64,000 nt of DNA, taken from Shewanella colwelliana ATCC 39565. GTDB lineage: Bacteria; Pseudomonadota; Gammaproteobacteria; Enterobacterales; Shewanellaceae. The DNA is taken from contig NZ_JAEC01000005.1 in assembly GCF_000518705.1 (NCBI RefSeq), positions 1-64,000 on the forward strand, given 5' to 3'. This document shows, piece after piece, positions 47,301 through 54,314 of this stretch. Numbering within the stretch: the first letter of the stretch is position 1; every line of letters starts with the position of its first letter. A program made the translations under genes and the position numbers. The notes beneath the pieces are model-generated. The model had not been told where the DNA came from. It made no database searches and was given only the letters and a program-made list of their open reading frames with translations.

Positions 47301-49221
47301 GCCATTTAACGGAATTTGTTTAACCGATACCTTCCAGCTTTATGAAAAAGACGACCTAATCCAAGAGCGTCTATCAGATAATAGCCAACGTAGAGTTCGC
47401 CAGAAAAATTTAGAAAACATTCAAGTGATTATTGGTAACCCACCTTATTCGGCTGGTCAAACGAATGCCAATGACAATAACCAGAATTTATCTTATGAAA
47501 AGTTAGACAATGGCATAAGAGAAACCTACGCAGCACATTCAACAGCAACTAATAAAAATGCACTATATGATTCTTATATCAGAGCTATTCGTTGGGCAAG
47601 TGACCGAATCGAAGATAAAGGGATTGTTGGTTTTGTTACAAATGCAGGCTTTCTAGAAGGCAATACTGCCGATGGTATTAGAAAATGTTTAGCTGAAGAA
47701 TACAGTAATATTTATGTATTCCACCTTAGAGGAAACCAAAGAACATCTGGTGAATTATCTCGAAAAGAAGGCGGAAAAATTTTTGGTAGTGGTAGTAGAG
47801 CACCTATAGCTATTTCTCTTTTAGTTAAGAACCCTGAAGCTAAAGATAAAGGAAAAATCTACTGGCATGATATTGGTGATTATCTAACACAACAGCAAAA
47901 GTTAGATATAGTAAGTGACTTTTCTAGCGTTGATGGCATTACAAATGAGAACAAGTGGACTGAGATTACCCCTGATAAATACCATGATTGGATAAACCAA
48001 CGTGATGATAGCTTTTATGATCATGTTGTAATAGGAACTAAAGAGAAAGGCACTACTGAGGACTTTGTTTTTAAAAATTACTCAAGGGGAATAGAAACAG
48101 CACGTGATGCATGGTGCTATAACGGCTCAAAAAAGAAACTTGCATCTAATATGGAAAAAATGACTTCATTTTATAATGTTGAAGTTGCTCGTTATAAAGA
48201 AGTATTACCTAATGATTTAAAAAGTTTTGTTAATAATGACCCCACTAAAATAAGCTGGTCTAGTAGTTTATTACCTAAGGTAGGTAAAGGTGTTGTTGCA
48301 AGCTATTCTGAAGGAAATATTATCAAATCATATTACCGACCTTTTAGTAAGCAGTGGTTATATCACGATGGGATGTTTAATCATCGTGTTGGGCAAATGC
48401 CAAATATTTTTCCAGATAAGTTGGCACAAAATAAACTTATTTATTTAAGTGGTTCAGGTAACAGCGGGAAAAAATTAACGGCTCTTATGCTAGACGGTTT
48501 ACCAGACTTGAATTTGCAACACTCTGGTGGTCAGGGTTTTCCTTTATATTTATATGAAGCTAATGATGTAGGTAATCTAGAGCAAGTAAGCGCAATTTCT
48601 GACACCATAATTGAACATTTTAAAGAGTTATATTCAAATGTAGAAATAACGCCAGTGGATATCTTTTATTATATTTATGGTGTTTTACATTCACCAGATT
48701 ATCACGATAGATTTGGAGAAAACCTAACTAAAGCCTTACCTAGAATACCTACTGTAAAATCAGAAAATGATTTTTGGTTATTATCAAAAGCAGGTCGAGA
48801 CTTAGCTGAACTGCATTTAAATTATGAAACAGTAGATTGCTACCCTGTAACTCTAGATACAGGCGATATATCAATCAAAGAGCTTAATAATGATGATTAT
48901 TATGTCACCAAAATGAAGTATGCCAAAAATGGGAAAGAGAAGGATTTAACCGCCGTTAAATATAACGACAGAATAACCATCAAAAACATTCCTGTTGAAG
49001 CCTACGAATATGTTGTTAACGGCAAGCCTGCCCTCGACTGGGTGATTGAACGTCAAGCAGTAACTACAGATAAAAAGTCACAGATTACTAACGATGCTAA
49101 CGATTGGGCAATAGAAACAATGGGTAATGCTAGATATCCATTGGAGCTATTCCAACGTGTTATCACAGTTAGTTTAGAAACGATGAAAATTGTGAAGTCA
49201 CTGCCTAAGTTAGATATATAA
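44323..49221 (+). CDS. Type ISP-like single-polypeptide restriction-modification enzyme
   Basis: A 1632-residue fusion in the order of LlaGI/LlaBIII-type enzymes, which are close to this length. Residues 1-150 form an Mrr-like nuclease with GIDLVAQ and IQCKCY (Asp66, Gln81, Lys83). Residues 165-700 form a superfamily 2 helicase with Walker A ACGTGKTF near 195, DEAH at 326-329 and QSVGRVMRKSEG near 590. A linker follows. A gamma-type N6-adenine methyltransferase has motif I DPFTGTGTF near 924 and motif IV NPPY at 1039-1042. The C-terminal 450 residues are probably the target-recognition domain. It would methylate one strand of a short asymmetric site and cut unmodified invading DNA after helicase translocation. 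Start GTG, with AAAGGA upstream. Its AT-rich codon use differs from neighbouring core genes. Confidence 0.9.
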   Translation: MSALKNLLEVYRQESKTEREKGNYFEELIVTYFKNEPTYKDLYSKVWLYADWAKEQGIDGRDTGIDLVAQTDATNEYHAIQCKCYAEDYRIQKADIDSFFTASGKKPFTHRLIVTTTTNWSEHAENAMADQQIPVSKIDLADLESSQIDWSKYESNEAPVLKKKFDPRPHQKTAIDNVVREFKTTDRGKLIMACGTGKTFTSLRLAEQQAGKGKRVLFLVPSLSLLSQTLTEWTQQSEIPLHSFAVCSDSDVGKNRDTNEDDVVQTLVHELRYPATTDAYKLAKEFELRHDDEHMSVVYSTYHSITVINRAQKQHGLADFDLIICDEAHRTTGATFADEDESAFVRVHDQNFIRADKRLYMTATPRLYGNSAKANAEKDSVTLCSMDDPALYGRDLHTITFSEAVRRDLLCDYKVIVLTVDEAYISKKIQSLLKDENNELKVDDAAKIIGCWKALSKQDTQEDLSDDLHPMQKAVAFCQVIEPQSTSKRKSAKHKVSSKNIASMFQSVVEAYQEASDIEDGLFCEAEHIDGSMNASEKGEKISWLKEKTEDNVCRILSNVRCLSEGVDVPALDAVLFLTPRNSQVDVVQSVGRVMRKSEGKTRGYVILPVVVPTGMEPDEALNDNQVFKVVWDVLQALRSHDDRFDAMINKLDLIGKAPSKMEVIAITDKIAPKQKSKSQKKSGKDEFFIGSKRDGRNKKHGTEQDDSQGAFDFSVSEVERALYAQVVKKCGNRKHWEQWANDIAKIADTHILRIKTIVEDPNNVREVKAFNGFVEELRDDLNEAITSEEVIEMLAQHLITKPVFDALFKDHSFATNNPVSLAMQGVLDVLHEHRLDKEADTLEQFYASVAMRAEGIDDASAKQKIIVELYDKFFRNAFPKMTERLGIVYTPVEVVDFIIHSVNDLLQKEFGQTLGSEGVHILDPFTGTGTFITRLLQSGLISEEQLEHKYKNEIHANEIVLLAYYIAAINIEAVYHSLVGNQDETGDLTHYEPFNGICLTDTFQLYEKDDLIQERLSDNSQRRVRQKNLENIQVIIGNPPYSAGQTNANDNNQNLSYEKLDNGIRETYAAHSTATNKNALYDSYIRAIRWASDRIEDKGIVGFVTNAGFLEGNTADGIRKCLAEEYSNIYVFHLRGNQRTSGELSRKEGGKIFGSGSRAPIAISLLVKNPEAKDKGKIYWHDIGDYLTQQQKLDIVSDFSSVDGITNENKWTEITPDKYHDWINQRDDSFYDHVVIGTKEKGTTEDFVFKNYSRGIETARDAWCYNGSKKKLASNMEKMTSFYNVEVARYKEVLPNDLKSFVNNDPTKISWSSSLLPKVGKGVVASYSEGNIIKSYYRPFSKQWLYHDGMFNHRVGQMPNIFPDKLAQNKLIYLSGSGNSGKKLTALMLDGLPDLNLQHSGGQGFPLYLYEANDVGNLEQVSAISDTIIEHFKELYSNVEITPVDIFYYIYGVLHSPDYHDRFGENLTKALPRIPTVKSENDFWLLSKAGRDLAELHLNYETVDCYPVTLDTGDISIKELNNDDYYVTKMKYAKNGKEKDLTAVKYNDRITIKNIPVEAYEYVVNGKPALDWVIERQAVTTDKKSQITNDANDWAIETMGNARYPLELFQRVITVSLETMKIVKSLPKLDI

Positions 49222-49595
49222 TACGGCCTGCCTTCCTTAGCAGTTTGCTTCACTACTGCTAAGGATGGCACAACTATCTTACATTCAAATTCTGACAATT
49301 TTTATCAACACGTTATGAGAGTGATAAATTAGAATTGTTGGTATTCACTGAGCAAAGCCAATCTATAATTCATATTTGGTACAGTTGTTTACAGAACTCC
49401 AAGTAAAAGCATCTTAGCCATTCTGGCTGGCGACTACTAAAAGATTAAAGAAGGGGGGTTGGCATAGAAGTAGCACCTAGTTTTAGGCTAAAACTACTGG
49501 TGAGGTGTTATTCTATTCATATATTGGCTCTCAGCATTAATAGTTGAGACTTTGCGGTTCATTTTTTGATTTGGGTTAACGCCTAACCAAAAGCA
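49222..49595. other. Non-coding region downstream of the restriction gene
   Basis: About 370 bp with no gene. It holds a hairpin CCTTAGCAGT / ACTGCTAAGG (49235-49264) just after the restriction gene stop, probably its terminator. The rest shows nothing recognisable. Confidence 0.5.
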
Positions 49596-49874
49596 CTAAG
49601 CCTTTTCTATCCTCCATTGGTAAAGTCTGGTGATGATAGTCCGCCCTGCAAACCATAACCCCTTAACTTTAGTGATTAGCTCACCGTCATAGTAGCTCTG
49701 TAAGCACTCCCCAGTTTCTTCATCAATATTCAGTTCGTAATACAGTTTAATCGGTCTATCTTTATGTTTGGCAGAGACACCGCCCATAGCTGCCATGTAG
49801 CCTTGCCAATCGCTATTTGAATCGCCACAGTTTGCTTTTGAAAGCTGACTCATCATCGTCATCATCTCAAACAC
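49596..49874 (-). CDS. Hypothetical island protein
   Basis: An open frame of 92 residues with a plausible protein composition: RPIKLYYELNIDEETGECLQ and SYYDGELITKVKGLWFAGRT look like a beta hairpin pair. The minus strand has AGGTG just before the start. The GTG at 49874 and an ATG at 49865 are both possible. The start lies two bases inside attR, so the promoter must be beyond attR or within the right-hand flank. I do not recognise a family. It could be a small regulator or an accessory factor of the island; this is unsupported. Confidence 0.5.
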   Translation of the reverse strand: MFEMMTMMSQLSKANCGDSNSDWQGYMAAMGGVSAKHKDRPIKLYYELNIDEETGECLQSYYDGELITKVKGLWFAGRTIITRLYQWRIEKA

Positions 49875-49876
49875 CT

Positions 49877-49904
49877 AGCAGTTCAAGTCTGTGAGGGGCC
49901 ACCA
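49877..49904 (+). repeat. attR: 28-bp direct repeat
   Basis: Exact copy of 43875-43902. Right of it lies the original tRNA terminator, so this is the ancestral chromosome-side junction. Confidence 0.93.
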
Positions 49905-49909
49905 ATTTA

Positions 49910-49942
49910 AACAAAAAAGCCTGCATTAACCTGTGGGCTTTT
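49910..49942 (+). terminator. Original tRNA-Ile2 terminator
   Basis: AAAAAAGCC and GGCTTTTTT around a 14-base loop, directly after attR. Before integration it would have followed the tRNA. Confidence 0.8.
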
Positions 49943-50048
49943 TTGTGCCTGAAATTTTCTTTTCATCTTCTGAATAGATATCCCATACGACTCATTATCG
50001 GCATCACCTCAAGCATCAAGTCATTCAACTTTTAAAGGGCTGCCAGCG

Positions 50049-51761
50049 TTAATCAGCTAAATCGGCTGTGTTTTTGTCGGCAACAAGTTCACCAAGATGT
50101 GCGGCTATCTTATCGGCGACGCGAAAAGCATTGGCATAGATGGTTAATGTTGGCGTGACCGAGCCACCATTAGGCATAAACGAGCCATCGGTAACATAAA
50201 GATTGTCGCAGTCATGCACGCGGCAGTTTTTATCCAGTACAGACGTTTTGGGATCATCGCCAAAACGACAGCCCCCCGCCACTAAGTTTGAGGTCGGCGC
50301 ACTAAACACATTGCCCCATGCTTCGTCGGCGCCCATGGCTTTCATGACCTCAACACCTCTGTCTACCAGGTATTGAGCAACGATTAGGTCATGAGGATGA
50401 AAGCCAACTCTAACGTTCGCGACGGGCTGGCCCCAACGATCTTTTTCATCTTTAGCTAAACTGACATAACACTCATCGTTGGTCAGCCAGTCGCAAAACA
50501 CTTCAAATTTAAAATCCTTCGACTGGGTGAAATGGGCTTTTATTCGCTGCTTTAACTGTGTGCCCCAAAGTAAATTGCCCTCTTTCCACTTGAGGCTTGA
50601 GGTGTCGGCCGTTGGTGCTGGCGGATCGAAAACAAAATCTAGCGTGCCGCCTTTTATTGGTTTGCTTGCTATCGACTTATCATCAATCACATACCAGTCT
50701 TGCAATGCGCGATTGAAAAAGGGGCCTCGCAGGCTAAGCTGCCGTTTTTGGTTGTCGTTTAATCTATCTAGTTTAAAGACCCCGTGGCCAGTACCTCCCG
50801 CGCAGCAATGCAGATTTTTGCCCACTTGGCCAAAGCGATTACCAATGCCTTTTTTATGTTTCTCCCCTTTGCTGTTAAGCAGTAATCGCGCGCTCTCGAT
50901 AGCATAACAGGCCACCACAAACAGCTTTGCCGTCACACGCTGACGCTTGTCATCAGCGTCAAAATAGTCAACCGAACTCACCAGCCCCTTGTGGTCAGTA
51001 TTAAGGCGATACACCATAGCTTGCGTGATCACCTCACAATGCCCTCCCACTACAGCCTGATCAAGTAGCGCTGCACGCGCACTGGCTTTAGCACCTGAAT
51101 GACAACCATAGCTGCCACAAAAACCTGAATATTCGCAACTTTTCCGACCATTAAATGGGATGGATAATACGCCGCGAGCCATAGGTAATGGATGGAGCTT
51201 TAATGATTTGCACGCTAAATCAAATTTGGCGGCAATGGGATGCTCTGCTGTGGGTGGAAAAGGGTAATCTTGGGTTGAGCGTGGCTCAAGGTGAGGATGG
51301 TCAACCACCCGCCCTGATACTCCAACGACCTGCTCTACCTTGGTATAATATGGCTCTAAATCAGCATAACTTATGGGCCAGTCAACCGTATTGGCTCCCG
51401 CAATGGGACCAAATTCGCTAATAAGTCGAAAGTCTTGTGGTTTTAATCGGTGAAAATAGCCACTCATAAAATTGGATGCACCACCGACCAAATTACCGCC
51501 CCAGAATTGCGCAGTGGTATCTAGAGACCAGCCCCCTTGCTCATCAGGCTCTTCTAACTGATGTCGCTCATCTTTAAACTGTGAACGAAAGCGGTTATGA
51601 CGACCTAACTGCTCATCTTTGGTAAAATCACTCTCTTTGTACCACCGCCCTTTTTCCAGCACGCCAACAGAGTAACCCGCTTTTGCCAGCTCATAGGCAA
51701 TAGGAGCCGCCCCGGCTCCACTGCCGACAATACACACATCAAAATCTAATTTGTTATTCAT
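50049..51761 (-). CDS. GMC-family oxidoreductase (large subunit)
   Basis: A 570-residue flavoprotein dehydrogenase of the glucose-methanol-choline superfamily. The FAD-binding Rossmann motif is VCIVGSGAGAAPIAYELAKAG near the N-terminus. It also has GGASNFMSG, and the C-terminal active-site region has NLVAGGCRFGDD and NLYVTDGSFMPNGGSVTPT. It has no signal peptide of its own. The upstream gene supplies a Tat-type small subunit, as in gluconate 2-dehydrogenase, so the complex is probably exported folded. The cytochrome c subunit usual in such complexes is not adjacent. I start at 51761 (MNNKLDFDVCIVG). Confidence 0.9.
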   Translation of the reverse strand: MNNKLDFDVCIVGSGAGAAPIAYELAKAGYSVGVLEKGRWYKESDFTKDEQLGRHNRFRSQFKDERHQLEEPDEQGGWSLDTTAQFWGGNLVGGASNFMSGYFHRLKPQDFRLISEFGPIAGANTVDWPISYADLEPYYTKVEQVVGVSGRVVDHPHLEPRSTQDYPFPPTAEHPIAAKFDLACKSLKLHPLPMARGVLSIPFNGRKSCEYSGFCGSYGCHSGAKASARAALLDQAVVGGHCEVITQAMVYRLNTDHKGLVSSVDYFDADDKRQRVTAKLFVVACYAIESARLLLNSKGEKHKKGIGNRFGQVGKNLHCCAGGTGHGVFKLDRLNDNQKRQLSLRGPFFNRALQDWYVIDDKSIASKPIKGGTLDFVFDPPAPTADTSSLKWKEGNLLWGTQLKQRIKAHFTQSKDFKFEVFCDWLTNDECYVSLAKDEKDRWGQPVANVRVGFHPHDLIVAQYLVDRGVEVMKAMGADEAWGNVFSAPTSNLVAGGCRFGDDPKTSVLDKNCRVHDCDNLYVTDGSFMPNGGSVTPTLTIYANAFRVADKIAAHLGELVADKNTADLAD

Positions 51762-51880
51762 AAAGACTATCTCTTTATCTGCTTTGGCAATCACGATAAA
51801 CGTCGAGTGACCTTTAAGGCGTGTACAACAATCTAGCGCAATAGGCCGTACTTCAGCCTTGCGAACAACGCCACAGCCCG

Positions 51881-52531
51881 CTAAAAATCCAAGTAGGTTT
51901 TACCAACCGTTGGGCGCGGAAATCCTGGTTGATACTCAAGCCATTGCCAACCGATACCTTGGGGATTACCGCCATAAATGGGATCAAGCGTAAGCGCTTC
52001 TAACAGGTAATAGAGCAGCAAGGACAACCAATTCTCGCCAGCGCGGCTTTTGGCGACTCGCTGTAACAGGTTATCTTGAGCTGTCTCATTGAGGAGCAAG
52101 AAACTCGTACCTAACTCCTCTTGCGACAACTCCTCCAGCCAGCTAGCGCCTTGTATTACAAAAGGCCTATCACCATCGGCTTGATTGTCAGGCTCATCGA
52201 TCGCCCACAACAGATAGGTATAGGCGTTAAGCTGCTGAGCTGACGGACCATCACCATCATCAGGGAACAGATGCAGCTGTACGGTTTCGACAATCGCGCG
52301 GGTGATCACATCAAAGTTTCTTGGGGAACTTGTACTTCTATCTGGCACCACTTGGTTACGGTCAAACGCCTCGGTGCCAGCAAAAACCGGCTTGATGCCG
52401 ATTAACGCAAGCAGTGCTGCACCCGCCCCCGTCTTTTGCAAAAAGGCTCGGCGGCTCATTCCTGATGCGTACGCGTAACGCGACATATTGCCCTTATTCG
52501 TCAGGTGCTGCCTGGTTATTCTGGCCATCAT
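51881..52531 (-). CDS. Tat-exported gluconate 2-dehydrogenase subunit 3-like protein
   Basis: A 216-residue protein with a twin-arginine signal (MSRRAFLQKTGAGAALLALI) and a mature part typical of the gluconate 2-dehydrogenase small subunit: TIVETVQ-like helix (VITRAIVETVQLHLFPDDGD), LYYLLEALTLDPIYGGNPQG and GWQWLEYQPGFPRPT. It probably carries the GMC partner through the Tat system. The start is uncertain: MMARI at 52531 has GAGGGAG just upstream, while MSRYAY at 52486 has AAGGG. It is the first gene of the pair, 119 bases before the dehydrogenase. Confidence 0.88.
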   Translation of the reverse strand: MMARITRQHLTNKGNMSRYAYASGMSRRAFLQKTGAGAALLALIGIKPVFAGTEAFDRNQVVPDRSTSSPRNFDVITRAIVETVQLHLFPDDGDGPSAQQLNAYTYLLWAIDEPDNQADGDRPFVIQGASWLEELSQEELGTSFLLLNETAQDNLLQRVAKSRAGENWLSLLLYYLLEALTLDPIYGGNPQGIGWQWLEYQPGFPRPTVGKTYLDF

Positions 52532-52716
52532 TGCTCCCTCAGCGTCTCCAATAATGCACTCACTATCTTAATACACCAGACCGCCCATTAACTGAAAATA
52601 TTCATAAAGTTAGAAAATTAACACCCAATCAATACTCACGCCTTGAGTTAGGGCATCGCAGCAAAAGATCTCCTATAGTTTACTCATGCGTTTTAAGCCC
52701 ATGCTAAGGAGGACCT

Positions 52717-54267
52717 ATGTCTCATCCAATCATTGCTGACAACAAGCCCAAAAAAGTCACTCTAACTAAAGGGCAAGAGTACTATTTTTGCGCTTGTGGC
52801 CGCTCTAAAAGCCAACCCTTCTGTGACGGTTCTCATGCGGGCACCAACTTTAAACCTAAAGCTTTTATTGCTAAGCAAGAGGGCGATGCCTACCTATGCG
52901 CCTGCAAACATAGCGCCAACACCCCGTTTTGTGATGGCAGCCATAAACAATTTACAGCCAAAGATGTTGGCCACGAAGGTCCTGGCATCGCAACACTCAA
53001 CGGGTCCGACGCTCAACCCCACGCCGCCGTTACCCAAGAGGAGCCGACGGTAGAATTTATCCATCAATTAGCGCGCGAAGGCCTAAGTAAAATGGGGCAC
53101 CATGGCCCTATGACCTCAATGGGTGTTCCCCGTCACCACCTGCCTCACTGGGATGACATACAGATAATGACCGCTCAGATGGCTACCCAACCACTGCAAG
53201 AAGATCAGGCTGTAGCAACGGAATTGGTTATCGGTCCCCAAGCCAGAAAACCACTCATATTGAAGATACCGCTGTTTGTCTCTGATATGAGCTTTGGTGC
53301 ATTATCACAAGAGGCTAAAGTGGCACTGGCTAAAGGCGCAGAACTTGCTGGGACCGGGATATGCTCAGGCGAAGGGGGTATGCTGCCTGAGGAACAAGCG
53401 GCCAACTCACGCTATTTTTATGAGCTGGCTAGCGCCCAATTTGGCTACCAAGAGCAGCTACTTCACAAGGTGCAAGCCTTTCATTTTAAAGGCGGTCAAG
53501 GCGCTAAAACTGGCACAGGTGGTCACCTACCGGGTATCAAGAATATTGGCAAGATTTCAGAGGTTAGAGGTATTCCTGCGGGCCAACCGGCCATCTCTCC
53601 CCCCTGCTTTAAAGACTTACACTCAGTTGCTGATTTTAAGAAATTTGCCGATCGAGTCAGAGAGGTCAGTGGCGGTATCCCAATCGGCTTTAAACTCAGT
53701 GCCAACCATATTGAACGAGATATCCAGTTTGCTCTCGATGCCAGTGCTGATTACATCATCTTAGATGGTCGCGGTGGCGGTACTGGGGCCGCTCCAAGCA
53801 TGTTTCGTGATCATATCAGTGTCCCCACCATTCCTGCACTTTCTCGTGCACGGCGTTACCTCGACAGCCAGGGCGCAAAGGGGCGAGTTACCCTTATTGT
53901 CACCGGCGGCTTGCGAGTGCCTATCGATTTTGTCAAAGCGATGGCGCTGGGCGCTGATGGCGTTGCCATCGCCAACAGCGCCATGCAATCAATTGGCTGT
54001 GTTGCGGCAAGAATATGCAACACCAACAACTGTCCTGCTGGCATAGCGACCCAAAGAGCCGATCTGCGACAACGGCTCAATGTCGATCAATCAGCGCAGC
54101 AACTGGCCAATTTTTTTGCGGCGTCAACAACCTTGATGCAAGTGATGGCGCGTGCCTGCGGCCATCATCATCTGGCTGACTTTACGCTTGATGACTTAGC
54201 AACATGGCACAAAGAGATGGCGCTGTTGTCAGGCATTCACTATGCCGGCGTCACACCGCTAACGTAA
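52717..54267 (+). CDS. CDGSH iron-sulfur / FMN-binding glutamate synthase-like fusion
   Basis: A 516-residue fusion. Residues 20-90 hold two CDGSH-type iron-sulfur sites, each with Cys-x-Cys and CDGSH: CACGRSKSQPFCDGSH and CACKHSANTPFCDGSH. Residues 130-500 form an FMN-binding TIM barrel like the glutamate synthase central domain: ISPPCFKDLHSVADFKKF, YIILDGRGGGTGAAPSMFRD, VTGGLRVPIDFVKAMALGAD and CNTNNCPAGIATQ. The glutaminase domain of true glutamate synthase is absent. The substrate is unknown; electron transfer from the CDGSH clusters to FMN is inferred. GGAGGA precedes the ATG. Confidence 0.92.
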   Translation: MSHPIIADNKPKKVTLTKGQEYYFCACGRSKSQPFCDGSHAGTNFKPKAFIAKQEGDAYLCACKHSANTPFCDGSHKQFTAKDVGHEGPGIATLNGSDAQPHAAVTQEEPTVEFIHQLAREGLSKMGHHGPMTSMGVPRHHLPHWDDIQIMTAQMATQPLQEDQAVATELVIGPQARKPLILKIPLFVSDMSFGALSQEAKVALAKGAELAGTGICSGEGGMLPEEQAANSRYFYELASAQFGYQEQLLHKVQAFHFKGGQGAKTGTGGHLPGIKNIGKISEVRGIPAGQPAISPPCFKDLHSVADFKKFADRVREVSGGIPIGFKLSANHIERDIQFALDASADYIILDGRGGGTGAAPSMFRDHISVPTIPALSRARRYLDSQGAKGRVTLIVTGGLRVPIDFVKAMALGADGVAIANSAMQSIGCVAARICNTNNCPAGIATQRADLRQRLNVDQSAQQLANFFAASTTLMQVMARACGHHHLADFTLDDLATWHKEMALLSGIHYAGVTPLT

Positions 54268-54270
54268 CGA

Positions 54271-54291
54271 AAACGTGGCTCATGATGAGCC
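54271..54291. terminator. Hairpin between the convergent CDGSH-fusion and metE genes
   Basis: GTGGCTCAT / ATGAGCCAC right after the stop of the fusion gene. The T-tract on either strand is weak. Confidence 0.65.
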
Positions 54292-54314
54292 ACTTTATGG
54301 TTTATCCCAACTGA

